In this document: piece by piece, positions 46,283-58,144 of the stretch
Layout: every line of letters starts with the position of its first letter
How positions within the stretch are numbered: the first letter of the stretch is position 1
NCBI GenBank assembly: GCA_029783825.1
Contig: JAREIK010001718.1
Span: 286,935-350,934 of the forward strand
DNA: 64,000 bases
Direction: 5' to 3'
DNA from: Sapria himalayana
Lineage: Eukaryota; Streptophyta; Magnoliopsida; Malpighiales; Rafflesiaceae
Program-made: the position numbers and the translations under genes
Notes under the pieces: generated by a model
The model's database searches: none
Told to the model about the DNA's origin: nothing
What the model saw: only the letters and a program-made list of their open reading frames with translations

Positions 46283-47720
46283 CTTTGTAATACTATATAA
46301 TTTTATTGGTTAGACGATGTCTCAAAAACTTAATGAGAATAACTTGTCAATATAAGTGTACATGTTATATAATCAGTAAAGTAAACTTCAGTCTATATAT
46401 CAATCCCACAAAAATTATATTGGTAGTTTGGTTATTCAAAAGTGAGATAATTTATTTTTAGTAAAATAGATATTTAAATTATTAAATAATCTTAAGTCTA
46501 TAGTTTATTTATTTAATCTATGTGATGATGTTTAAGTTTTTCAACTTAAATTATATTAGATAAAGGACAAAGATTATAGTATTATGCAATCACTTTGCCC
46601 AAATGACATATTAAATAGTTGTCATTATTGTGTTCATCTCAATGGTGGTCCTCTCATAGTTATCTTTTTGGTACATCACTATTGAAAAAAGAATTTATCT
46701 TTTCTCAAGAGTTATTTACAATAAAATATATTTTAAGCAACATCATTAACTATCCTTGATAATTATTTCATATGTACACTTATTTTCTAGCATTCATTAT
46801 CATACGAGCCAAAAAATATATAATATTTATAAGTATATACACTTTCAACTTCATAAGCATCATACTAATATAATTAATATATATTTCTCTCAAGTTTCAC
46901 TAGTATGAACAATACAAGTATAAGTAACTCTCAAGGATTATCACCACATTGAGAGTCACCACACACTCATACATACCCTAAAAATTGCCTATCACAATCC
47001 TCCTCGATGTCGATTAAATTCAGATACTAAGGTTAATCCTTTAGGAGATAATACTATATAATATATATCCCAATCAAAAATCATATCTTTTAAGATCCTA
47101 TAATAGATTGATCTATACAAGTATTTGTATAGCATCTTTTAAGATGTTATACATAGCCATATTTTAAGTTTTAATATTTAGGTTTTTCTTATGCATCACA
47201 CTCTAGTATTTATACTTTTGATCAATCTCTAACACAAAGTTATAATATTTACAATTATTATGACTTGTGCCTAATAATTTTGTAACATGAAATCATGACA
47301 TTCTGGAGTGATCACAACTTTAAGTAATTATCTTCTTTTCTTTCATAAAGGGTCATGTTGATGAGGATTGGTCACGACAAGGTGAACGACTTCTCAGATT
47401 AATATATGACCGTGATACCATAATAAAACTATGGTATTGACATTGATCCTTCTTTATGATTATATGGTTGCGGTACTAATAAATAATCATAATATTGAGA
47501 AGATCTTGTGTATCATGTAGCAACGACACTAAGAAATGGCTGCCATATATATTTACCCTTATACGTCTTCAAGTGCACATGGTACTATGAGTGGATGTGA
47601 TACTTTTATTCTCCTTTCATATATCATGTTGTCATGATTATATGAATGTTATTACACTGATAATTAACTCGAACATAAAAATTATAATTTTGTGTCTCAG
47701 AATATTTTTTAGGAACATAA
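46283..47720 (-). repeat. LTR remnant related to gypsy D
   Basis: Collinear with the gypsy D LTR family (GTAGTTTGGTTATTCAAAAG, CTCTCATAGTTATCTTTTTG, CATCATACTAATA-AATTAAT and TCATGAC-type words near 47280-47660). No internal region beside it, so solo or truncated. Confidence 0.55.
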
Positions 47721-48040
47721 AAAAATTTATGTTTTAAGACCTAATTTTTATTAAAGCTTGATTCACCAAAGCTATAGTAATCAAAGATATGTGTCAATAG
47801 AATCAGTTTATAAAAAAATATATTACATCTTTTAAATAATAATTTTATTTTTTTTTCATAAAGAATTGAAATTAAAATGTTAACCAAAATTAATCATCTA
47901 ATAAACTTTTGAGCATTATAAATAATTATTTAATTTGGGTCATGCCGTCATGACCAATGTTTCGTTTAGACAAGCAGTAAGTTAAACTTTTAAAATCTTG
48001 TATGTGAAAAAATATAATTTTTTAAGATGTTAAAATAAAT
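47721..48040. other. Spacer, no gene seen
   Basis: AT-rich, featureless. Confidence 0.5.
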
Positions 48041-48195
48041 ATTGTAAAAAACGTATAACATTGATAAGTAAATGTGCTTATAGACATTAAAATAAATATA
48101 ATATTGATATGTAATTGTCAATATTTTCAATATCAATATTGTAAAAAACATAATATTGATAAATGTGCTTATAGACATTAAAATTAATAATTGTA
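48041..48195. repeat. Tandem duplication, period 97 bp
   Basis: ATTGTAAAAAAC at 48041 and 48138, each followed by AAATGTGCTTATAGACATTA. The 62-codon minus frame here is a by-product. Confidence 0.75.
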
Positions 48196-48339
48196 GTGAG
48201 ACTTTTTTTGGTTCATTTTAAAGAAAAAGGTGAAGTAATGAAGAGTACATTTTTCACAAATCCTTGAGAAAACGAAAAGCATACAAGGGCTCCACAGTTG
48301 TGAGTTGAGCTATGGCAATCTGGTGGACGTAAAAGTGCC

Positions 48340-48731
48340 TAAAATTCACAAGTTTTTATTCCCGTGCAACACTGCAACTACTTGGGCCAGCTGACTGATA
48401 CACAAGCGCGAAACAGGTTGACAGAAAGTGAAATCATTCGTCATTTCGACTGGCAGTCGTAACAACCAACCATCACACGACCCCCGCTAGCAGCTGGCCC
48501 CGTCAGAAACGTGGTACACCAATATCTGCTGTTTGCGCCGCGTGGCGTGGCCTCTTCACTTCATTGTGTGAAGAACAGCTTTCCTGAGCACTCGCGCATG
48601 GTCAGTGCCCCATCAGAAACTCTTGGAACATCTAACATGGCGTAGATGATGTTGCACATTTGCATGCCAGTTTGCAGTTCCAGCGAACTACAATTGTCAG
48701 CGGCGCCACTAGCCCGGGCAAAAAGGAATTA
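48340..48731 (-). pseudogene. Orphan terminal exon with 3' UTR, unknown host gene
   Basis: An island of balanced composition without repeat features. On the minus strand a CT-rich tract ending CTAG (about 48709-48728) precedes an uninterrupted reading to TGA at 48561-48563. The residues include SSLELQTGMQMCNIIYAMLD, then VPRVSDGALTMRECSGKLFF, whose mixed composition looks like real protein and unlike the AT-driven frames around it. About 200 bp downstream, AATAAA (48355-48360, minus) could be the polyadenylation signal. I do not recognise the protein. No upstream exon is visible. It could be a gene end with long introns or a stranded fragment. Confidence 0.4.
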
Positions 48732-48927
48732 TCCGTTGTGAGATCGCAGAGGCAAAACGAATAAGTACACGAATAAGAAGATTATACCTAAAAATATAAG
48801 ATCCTCGTTATTTGTTAATGTTGAATGTCGGCTGTGGGTAAAAAAAAAAAAAATATCTCCATGGGCAAATGAATTAATGAGCCCGAGATGAATTTTATTG
48901 AATTGATTTACTTATTTAGTTGTTGGC

Positions 48928-48932
<5 letters not shown>

Positions 48933-49008
<76 letters not shown>
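48933..49008. repeat. (TA)n microsatellite, about 76 bp
   Basis: Uninterrupted TA dinucleotide, the longest in the window. It is followed by an A tract at 49051-49071. Confidence 0.95.
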
Positions 49009-49014
<6 letters not shown>

Positions 49015-50359
49015 ATTGAAGTTTTTGTTTACAGGTAATATTTCAATATCAAAAAAAAAAAAAAAAAAAAAGCTTTAAGCTATTACAATCTTTTTATGAA
49101 TACAATACAAATTTCAGTTTTTATTTTCATGACAATAGATTAACATTGTTGCAGTTAATTAGTAACAAAGATGTCAAAATGAACTAGCCAGCTATCACTG
49201 CTACCGGTGTAATAACGTAACAAAAATTATAAAAAAAATAATCCAACGACAAATTAATAAATATTATATTAATTTCAAAAAAAATAATTATTGAATTATC
49301 AAAATAATATATTTTGAAAATAAGACTATTGTATCTCAATTATAATTAATTTTCTACCCATTATCTCCAATAATAATATCATATAAATATATATAAACAA
49401 CAAAGTAAATATTTCCCAATAATTAATCCTTACAATTCAATTATAATTAATTAAAAAAGAATCGTAACAAAACATTTTTTTCCCAATTCAATTTGATTCA
49501 ATTAATTATATGAGGAGCTAACATTATTAATACTTACAATAACTTGAAATAATTTATTATATTTATTAATAATTATAAATCATTTATCTAATTTATTTTT
49601 TAATTTAATTCTCATTTTATCTATTTTTTGTTTATTTCATAAGAAAATAAAAGTTTAAATTAAGAAAAATATAAAAAAAAAAACAAGAGCAATAGTTTAT
49701 TAGAGTATATATTCAACAACTTCATTACTTATTTACTTTATTGATCATAACGTTTTGTATCATATATTATGTGCTAACATACTCCAACAAAATATGATTA
49801 CAAAAAAAAATTATTTTTAGTAGAGATGACCGGGAAATTTCTACTTTATCATCAACCAAATGCCTTTAACTGATATTTTTTTTTTAATCGAGTGCTTTTT
49901 CATACCTTTTACCCCATTGAAAAATTATTTAATTTTCCCAATTTGTTGGGAAAACTTACTTAGTTCAATAAATTAATATCTCCCCCAAGTCAATAATGCA
50001 ATTACCTTTCTTGATTACTTTAGTACCAAAAAATAATACATGCACTCTTTGCCTAATACTAGTTGAGTAAGTAGTAAGTGAAAATGTCAGCTTCTAGTTA
50101 CTTGATTTGAGTTTATTTTAGGAAAAGAAGACATCGAACAAAAGAAAGTCTTATGAAAAATCAGATGATCCTACAACCATTCTTATAATCTTCATTTTCT
50201 AATTACTCTCAAAAAAAAAAAAAAAAAAAAAAAACTAAGTTATACTTAGTATTATATTTCACACTTATTATCTATCCATGTATTCTCCTTTCTTTTAAAA
50301 TTATTATATTTTTGACAACCATGATACCAACATCTTAGACTTGAGAATTAGTATCTTAA
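49009..50359. other. Very AT-rich region
   Basis: A tracts at 49051-49071 and 50211-50234. No coding or transposon motif. Confidence 0.5.
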
Positions 50360-51330
50360 TTTATTATGAATAATGGTTCAAACCAAAAGATAGAATACCA
50401 AAAGGAGAGATATTATGAGAGAATTCATTCATATATTTATAAAGAAGTATCATAATATTTCTATCTAGTAACTGATAAGACCTCGATAAAGATAACCATA
50501 TCATTGACATCTTAAACATGAACGACACCAATTCAACCTGAAAATGATTTTTCATCATAAGGATTTTGAGGAGAAAATGTACATGAAGCAAGCCCCAAGT
50601 TTTCAATCAGAGACAACATTTATATCTAGTTTATAGTTTGTACAAGGCCATGTATGACCTAAAGCATAAAGGAAGAGTAGATTTCAGGCAAAACACTAGA
50701 TCATCCTGAATCATTTTTACACGCCTAGTTATGGTCATTCATAATCATGCAAAGAGCCATATAATCTTTAACTCAATAATATACCACCAAATAAAATACA
50801 TTGAGATGATTTATTTATTTTTTATTAAGGAGGAGATTCAAGATTAGATCATTATCGCTACCTACATTACTACCACAAACCAATGAGACGATATATTTAT
50901 GAAGGCCTAAAAGAGATCTCGGTTCGCTTCACTTTCACATAGCTTATCATACTTCATGATATTTATATATCAAATTGACGTGAGGTAATGTAATCTTTTT
51001 GATGAAAACACCAAACAAGTGAGATTCTCTAATTTCCAATGGCTTTTCTTAATAGTAGGTGATATATTTATGAAGGTTTCCTTGTATTTCATTGAAATTG
51101 TTTTTACTGTTATTGGATGGTTTTTCATAATTTCATCTGACATACTAAATCCTCCATATTAGCATTAGCCATTTGGGAATTGATTCATGGCCAACACAAG
51201 ATATATCACCTACTCTCCAGCCCATAGTATGGTGATAATAGGCTGAACTTGACACAAATTAACTCATGACTATTACTTTTTTATGATATAAAATCTATTA
51301 CATGAATACTGAGAAAACAAGTCAAACTAA
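50360..51330 (-). other. Unassigned, possible retrotransposon interior
   Basis: An 80-codon minus frame (50364-50606) and several shorter runs have more varied codon content than neighbours but match no family I know. CATAAATATATC-TCT words recur at about 50890 and 51065. Confidence 0.3.
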
Positions 51331-51639
51331 ATAACATTGATAAATTATCAGACTAGTCGGATTGAGACCACTCAGGAGCTAGCTGAGTACCCCCAGACCC
51401 TATCCATAATAAAAAATAAAATAAAATAAACAATAAAATAAAAAAACAAAAGATGTAAATCACAGTGCTCGGTTCAAGTTTGTACATAAAAGTTTAAAAT
51501 GGGAAGCCTAGAGAAAAAGATAAATAAATTGATATCTTCAAAACTTTCATAAAATTATCCATTAGTTACTTTGTGTCTGAATATAAATTATAACAATGAT
51601 TATATATTGATCTGACAAATAATATTTATCAGGCCAGCA

Positions 51640-51995
51640 AAGAACATATTTTTTAGTCCATGAAAGCCCACCACACCGTGCTGTGCCAGCAAGCTTCTAA
51701 AGCATCACAAGCAGCCATGACAAGGTGCTCCCTGGCACAACCTGGGTCATGCCAAATCATGCCGGGTCGAGTCTAAGCCCACATTCAACCTGACAGACGC
51801 TAAACCCAAGCTAGCTTGGGTGGGGTGCATGCTAGTCTACAGCCCTAGACTAGTGCAGGCTAGCCTGGGTGTAATGAGGTTAGCCTGGACTTGTCTAGCT
51901 TAGTGTAGATGAAATACAGCCTGTCCTGAGTCCCTCAGACATGGGTCCGACAGCATAGGCCCAAGTCCAAAGCACACAGATTCTAGGATAGCATG
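51640..51995. mobile_element. hAT-like fragment, ends lost
   Basis: GC-richer segment with GTCATGCC, CTAGCTTGGG and GCTAGCCTGG words shared with hAT subterminal regions at 2.4 and 18.7 kb. No terminus or target duplication found. Confidence 0.45.
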
Positions 51996-52527
51996 CAATT
52001 TGAACTCGCCCACTGCATATATTATAATATTATATCTTATAATATTATGTGTGTGTGTAAACTAGGTGAATCCCTAGGGCTCTATTGGGCCTTAAACAAA
52101 CTCACAACCTTCAAGAATACACGGATTCACGGCCTCGCCGATCAGACTAACAAGCCTGGTGTTTCAAAGGTGTGCGTGTGTGTGTATAATAAATGAAAAT
52201 TTTAAATTTTAAAAAGCAATTTAAATGACATTAAAAAATTTTATTAATCTAAAAATCTAGTATGAAATAAAATACAATTAAAAAAATAAAAAATAAAATT
52301 TTTACCTCAAGCAAGTTTTAGTGCACTATTTATTATAGCTTGGTATCCTAACCAATAAATATTAAAGATATTATAATATTTCATAATTTGAAAAAACATA
52401 TCAAAATTTAAAAAATTTATGTTTTGTTGCACTATAAATCATAAATCCAAACCTAGAAATTTATATACATCATCATAAAAAAATAAAACTAAAATTTTAA
52501 GTTAAAAACCCACACTATTTTCGAGAA
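51996..52527. other. Spacer, no gene seen
   Basis: A TG tract near 52170-52183 and AT-rich DNA. The 67-codon plus frame (51993-52196) is chance. Confidence 0.4.
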
Positions 52528-52528
52528 A

Positions 52529-52582
52529 ACACACACACACACACACTCACTAATATATATGTGTGTGTGTGTGTGTGTGTGT
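52529..52582. repeat. (AC)n facing (GT)n, hairpin-forming
   Basis: AC run 52529-52546 and GT run 52561-52582, separated by 14 bases, are complementary and can fold on one strand. Confidence 0.85.
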
Positions 52583-52762
52583 TTATATATAGGTTTGTTG
52601 TAATTTTTTTTTATTTTTTTTTTTTTGTGCTTCGGAAAAAACACCAAACTTTAACATGGTATCAATTTTGAATCTTTATATTAAATATTCAGTATATAAA
52701 TCATATGGGTATTATTTATATTAATTGTTTAGCAATAATCTGTAACATGGTATGAGTCAACC

Positions 52763-53053
52763 TAAAAGTATCAAGTGGACAGGACAATTAGGTCACAACA
52801 AATAGCATGACCAAATATACCCATTGATAGACCCGACACAGCACAATCCAAATTCATGTCTGAATCATACTTGTGCTGGCCCGTGGAATGACTTGTACCA
52901 TGTTGTGCCAGAACTGCATAAATTTTATGTCATACCAAGCACAATCCGCTTGCCAAGCATACCAACACCATATGTGGCATGACCACATTTAAAATTTATA
53001 ATCATTTTAAAATGACTATTTTTCACTGACAGTACAACACTTGTTGACGTGTC
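52763..53053. mobile_element. Probable decayed hAT MITE
   Basis: Left end TAAAAGTATCAAGTGGAC fits the family terminus. The right end is unclear (TTGACGTGTC). The flanks AGTCAACC (52755-52762) and AGTCAAAA (53054-53061) match at 6 of 8. The interior has TGTGCTGG and GGCATGACC words. Confidence 0.4.
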
Positions 53054-53061
53054 AGTCAAAA

Positions 53062-54958
53062 TAAAAAATAAATAAATTTATTGTTTATTTTGTTTCACTT
53101 TCAGCCGGATTACATCCCAATGGCTTAATTACAGAAATCTGTTAGATATTAAATTTCTGTCTTAAAAAATATAAAAATAACAAAAAGTAGTTCTTTAATA
53201 AAAAAAAATAAAAATAACAAATTGATATATTTTAATTTTTATAATTTATCTATAATCTCTTTTCATCTTAATTTATCTTCTATCTCTTATATTGTCATAA
53301 TGTATTGTTTATGTTATAATTTTTTTTATATTTATAATTTTAATATGACAGTATCAAAACTATTTTGACAATAAACTGTAATATTTTTAGGCACGAGAAT
53401 TAGAGTTGGAAGTGAAAAAATATCTCCTACCCACATAAAATTAAAATACATATTGCATTGAAAATATTTTATTTTATTTAATAATTTTTAAAAAAATAAT
53501 TAAATCACCAATTACTTATAATTGTTGATTTAATTAAATAAAATACTGGGACTAATGTTAGAGTATCTGGACTAGTATCAGAATAATTAATAACATTCGA
53601 TAATGTTTCAAGTAATAATATCACAATTAATATATTTATGAGAATATTAAAAACGAGCTTTTATGTGATATTTTTTATATCAGGTTTATATATCATATAA
53701 TTAACCTAATATTATAAAAAAAAATAAAAAAAAAATTACTTGTATTAGAAAACATAAAAAATTTATTAAAATACCTTAAAATACATAATAGATAATAAGA
53801 ATTTTATACTCTATATGTGCACATACAATATTAATAATATGTTAAACAATTATAAAAGATACTAATTATAATGTCATAATTATTAAGATGAAATTAAGTA
53901 TTTAAAATACTAATTCTCTATTCAATATTTTTAATATTTGACTGCTTGTATGAATTATAAGATTAAAGTAGAAAGTATAAAAAATATATTAAAACACATA
54001 TTCATCTGCTTGAATTAAGTAGAAAAATAAGATGATAAGATTCACAAATAATTATATAACAAAATAAAGATTATAATATTTGATATAATAATTTTAGTAA
54101 GTCTTTGAATACTGAAATGAATATCATATTCAAGAATGATAATTTTTTTTATCGAATTAGTTAGAATCAAACGATGGAATGATTTATAGAATAAGAGTAA
54201 TTATTTTAGTACTTAGATACCAATAACTACTACATCATATGATAAGATAACATTCATAATTTAGATATATTTAATTAATAAAAATCATATGAATTCATAT
54301 ATTTTATATTTAATTAATAAGAAATCATATGAATCTATATATTTCATATTATTTAAGATGATACATAATTTACTGACCCTTTTAATATATAATATAATAT
54401 TAAAATCTACTTTTCTATAATTATGAATATTATATCATATAAAAAATCATAATCATGATAATATATTATAAAAACATTATGATGCTTAAAAAATTATAAA
54501 GGTTCACAAATAAATCTTCAAGATTTAATAATAAAGCTAATACTAAATATTGACTCACACAATAACAAGGATATCGAGACTACCACCATAATTATAAGCT
54601 TCAAATATGACAATCTAAACTATACAAATTGATCGCATATGTTAAAAAACTAGCTTGTTGATATTGTTAATTGAGATTCTATACTTGTATAATTTTTCAA
54701 TTTATTATTATTTATAATATCATGATAAAACTAAAACCTAAAAATAAATATAATTTTTTAAAATTATGAATTTTAATCATTTTATTTTATAATGCAATAC
54801 AGTTTATTTTTAATATTTAAATTTCTAAAAATTAAAATTTTATTTTAAAGTTGAACATTGTCTCACGAAATCAGTGTCCACAGCAATTTGCCTAAGTCTT
54901 GATGTGAAGTGGCAGCTGGCTATAAAATGTTAATTACAACTAGTGGCAGTATCAGTTC
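53062..54958. other. Extremely AT-rich spacer
   Basis: No gene. A 43-bp tandem duplication (two copies of TTTAATTAATAA-AAATCATAT) lies at about 54268-54350. Confidence 0.55.
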
Positions 54959-55141
54959 ATCAGGCTCATAGTGGCCACTGGGCTGGACACTGGATGATAG
55001 GCAAACTTGGCCAATCCAGGGCATTGATCACTTCCCATTGGGCTAGGGCCACTAGCTAACTGGACAGTGCCAACAACCAGCCAGCCAAAGTGAAGGGGCA
55101 TGGGCAGTGGCCAGCTCAACCAGACACAACTCAGTCCAACC

Positions 55142-55574
55142 TACATGTGTCAACCGGGCCGGGCCGGCCCGGCCCGGCCCGAGGCACGGCAAGGTTCAGC
55201 CGTGCCCGGGTTAGGCGCGTGCCGTGCCGTGCCCGGCCTGAGCCGTGCCATGCCTGACACGGCACGGTTCGGCACGCGGCACGGCACGGGTCAGTCACGT
55301 GCCGGGTGTCCCGTGAGCCCGACCCCAGGAAGCCCCTCCCGCATAAAAAGACCGCGGGTCGGGTCTGATTCGACCCGACCCGCGGTCTTCCCGCATCCCG
55401 AACCGCTCGGACAGACGTGCCCGAGTGGGCCAGGCAAGGCACGGCACGGCCCGTCATGCCTACGGGCCGTGCCCGGCAATTTTTAAACCGTGCTTGGCTG
55501 GGCACGGTAGCACGAACGTGCCAAAAAAAAAAAAAGGGCCGGGCCGTGCCGGGCCGGCCCGTTTGACACCTCTA
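55142..55574. mobile_element. hAT MITE, 433 bp, perfect 8-bp duplication
   Basis: Left TACATGTGTCAACCGGGCC and right, inverted, TAGAGGTGTCAAACGGGCC. GTCCAACC flanks it exactly (55134-55141 and 55575-55582). The interior is GC-rich, built of GGCACGGC/GCCGTGCC and CGGGCCGG words, with a palindromic GACCGCGGGTCGGGTC-type centre near 55349-55388. Long overlapping frames on both strands (124 and 128 codons) are compositional. CpG is retained, so it is younger than its surroundings. Confidence 0.92.
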
Positions 55575-55679
55575 GTCCAACCCAGTACACTTGACTAAGG
55601 AGGTAGGCCCTACATGTAATGTCGGACCTACCTTCGATAATATCATGCCGATACAGCTCAGGTACCCAATTCATGCCAT

Positions 55680-56236
55680 TAGGGGTGCTAATGATGCGAG
55701 TCAAGTTTGAATTCAATTGAGCTTAAATCGAATCGTTAATATTTTGAGTCGAGCTCGAGCTCGAGTCAAACTTACTCGTGTCAAGTTTTGATCGAATCGA
55801 GTACGGGGTAGCTCGCGAGTCACGAGTTATCTCATTTCATTAGCATCCCTAATTATAATATATCCACCTTTGAGAGAATCGGTGTATAGAATATATATAT
55901 ATATCACGTTTATAATATTAAATTATTAATATAATTTATAGAATAATAATTTATCCTGTTATATCTTTTTTAAAAAAAAAATTATTATTTTTAAAATAAA
56001 TATATTTATAACTAAATAAATAATAAAAATATATGATTATTTAATAATAAAAAAATAAAGATATATTATTTACATCATATCTTAAAGTAGAGTTTCGCGT
56101 GAACTTTTCGAGTCGAGTTACGAGTTGCTCGACTCAACTAGTTAACATTCGAGTCGAGATTGAGCTCGCACGAGTCAATTTTTGATTGAGTGAAGTCCGA
56201 GTAGCTCGCGAGTTGTCTCGTTTCATAGCACCTCTA
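55680..56236. mobile_element. hAT MITE, 557 bp, perfect 8-bp duplication
   Basis: Left TAGGGGTGCTAATGATGCG and right, inverted, TAGAGGTGCTATGAAACGAG. CATGCCAT flanks it exactly (55672-55679 and 56237-56244). The interior has GAGTCGAG, GAGCTCGAG and GCTCGCGAG words. A second internal terminus-like end (TTAGCATCCCTA at 55840-55851) suggests a composite of two units. Related to 20415-20890. Confidence 0.9.
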
Positions 56237-56332
56237 CATGCCATGTTAGGCAAAACAGAATAACTTGACAGGGCTACCAAAATTAAGGTCGCGCCGAGAC
56301 TACAAGACCCAATTTATACCTCTAATCAACCT

Positions 56333-57310
56333 AAGAAAAATTCAACCATACGTTTCTGGACACGTGTGCTTGTAAAGTTGCATCGAACATAATGCAATGG
56401 TGACAATAAAGGCGCATGTGGTTGGTGACTACAAGCATGCATGGTTGAGGAATAATAGACATGAACAACAGCAGGCTCACGGTGGTGGTGTGCAGTGGCA
56501 CACAATGGTGAATGATGACATTTTGGGCAGAAACTCTAGTTGTAAGTGGTTAGTGTGCAACAATGCATAATGACGCATGATGGCACACAATGGCTCACAA
56601 TGGCACCTTGGGCATAAGCCCTAAAAAGGGGTTCGACAAAATTATAAAGACAATATGATTTGCAATAAAAAATCTAATTGAATATATATATATTTTTTTT
56701 GTTAGAAGAAACTACAATTTTATGACATGATATGAAAAAAAAAATATCATAAAAAAAATAGATGAATAAAAACCTCAATTCAATATACTTAATGCAAGAG
56801 AATGAGATACTCATATTATTGAAGTCATCCAAAAGTTCACATATGATTTATTTTCCATGATACTTATACATAATAGAAAAGTATAAAAAAGTTCTTTTTA
56901 AGCAAATAATAGATTATTCAATTCTTTAGGTATCACCAATTATTTTACTCATATATTCACTTCGAATTCATGAATTATCAACATATAAATTAATACTCAT
57001 ATTATTAATAATTATATAATATTCACTATATTCTTTTTTATTATAAAAATATTATGATAATCAATAATAAATATTTAAAATTTATTTAATAAGATAATGT
57101 TCATCTTAAATCTTTATTATTTCCTTAAATATTACTTATTCATGATTTTTATATTAATTTATATTATATCAACTATATTTTTCAAACAAATTAATTTTAA
57201 TTTTTTTATTAATATTTATTTATAAAAATGATATAGTCTAAGAAAAATTTTTTATTAATATTTATTAAGCAATGTAGATTATATGTTCTCTTTTGAAAAA
57301 TAATATATCC
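56333..57310. other. Spacer with cryptic CACAATGG repeats
   Basis: 56390-56620 is scattered with CACAATGG, CATGATGG and GCATAATG words but has no fixed period. The rest is AT-rich. No gene. Confidence 0.5.
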
Positions 57311-57318
57311 TTCTAAAT

Positions 57319-58136
57319 TAGAGGTATCAAAATGACCTAGTTGTGCCATCTTGACCCATTTTAGAGTGTCAAGACTGTGCCAATGTATCATGCCGAACAA
57401 AACATAATATGATTACAGTGCAATGCCCGACATGACATGGGAACAAACCAATCAGCTCGACAAGGCATAGTTGGCCCACATAGTGCAGGGTCATGCTGGA
57501 CTATGCTGGACCAACCCCATCGAAAACCCATTGCATGAGAATGCAACAGATGACCAACTTAAATGGCCGGCAAATTACAATCGGTCATGTAAACAAAATC
57601 CGACTTATGTGGCAGCTTTTTTTTTATATAACTCACACCATTCAGCGATGACCCAAAGGGACTTGATCCATGATCCATAGGCAATCCCGGGTCCTCGGGC
57701 CGGTGGGACATGCCACCGGGCCAAACATGCGAGTCATGTCTAGCTCAGCATGAGGCACAACTCATGTCAGCTCAACATGAAATGAGTCATGTCATGAGGT
57801 AGCATAGTCCAAGACTAGGTATGATTTCGGACCATGCCATGTCAGGTCAAAAATGACTAAACCATATCATGACAGGTCAAGAATGACTAAACCATATCAT
57901 GACAGGTCAAGAATGACTAAACCATATCATGACAGGTCAAGAATGACTAAACCATATCATGACAGGTCAAGAATGACTAAACCATATCATGACAGGTCAA
58001 GAATGACTAAACCATATCATGACAGGTCAAGAAAGACAATCATTTTATTATTTATCAAAAAAATAAAAAAAAGAATAATTAAACCATGATACGCTGCGGG
58101 CCATGCTCAGGCAGGCAAACATGATTGACACTTTTA
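57319..58136. mobile_element. hAT element, 818 bp, with internal minisatellite
   Basis: Left TAGAGGTATCAAAATGACC and right, inverted, TAAAAGTGTCAATCATG. The flanks TTCTAAAT (57311-57318) and TACTAAAT (58137-58144) match at 7 of 8. The interior has GACATGACAT and CATGTC words and the 30-bp repeat at 57853. No transposase. Confidence 0.85.
57853..58032. repeat. 30-bp minisatellite, six near-identical units
   Basis: The unit starts ATGACTAAACCATATCATGA. Six head-to-tail copies differ only at the last unit's end, and a diverged seventh precedes them (57823-57852). Because 30 is a multiple of 3, it gives a spurious 78-codon frame repeating MTKPYHDRSR. Confidence 0.95.
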
Positions 58137-58144
58137 TACTAAAT

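Larger units (their letters stand above)
54967..56324. mobile_element. Outer hAT MITE hosting two younger MITEs
   Basis: The right end, inverted, is TAGAGGTATAAATTGGGTCT. The left end is CATAGTGGCCACTGGGC. The flanks ATCAGGCT (54959-54966) and ATCAACCT (56325-56332) match at 6 of 8. Removing the two inner elements and their duplications leaves about 350 bp, near the size of the other MITEs. The left end is less certain than the right. Confidence 0.5.

Noticed and set aside
51640..51995. Complete MITE with termini
   Set aside because: Subterminal words fit hAT, but neither end nor an 8-bp duplication could be found.
55100..55505. Overlapping open frames of 62-128 codons on both strands
   Set aside because: They come from the GC-rich repeats of the 433-bp MITE, have Arg/Pro/Gly-rich content on both strands and cross the element boundary.
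57853..58032. CRISPR-like direct repeats
   Set aside because: Units are contiguous with no unique spacers, inside a plant hAT element.
57853..58089. 78-codon frame encoding ten-residue repeats
   Set aside because: A multiple-of-three minisatellite; the frame starts and ends with the repeat and has no gene context.
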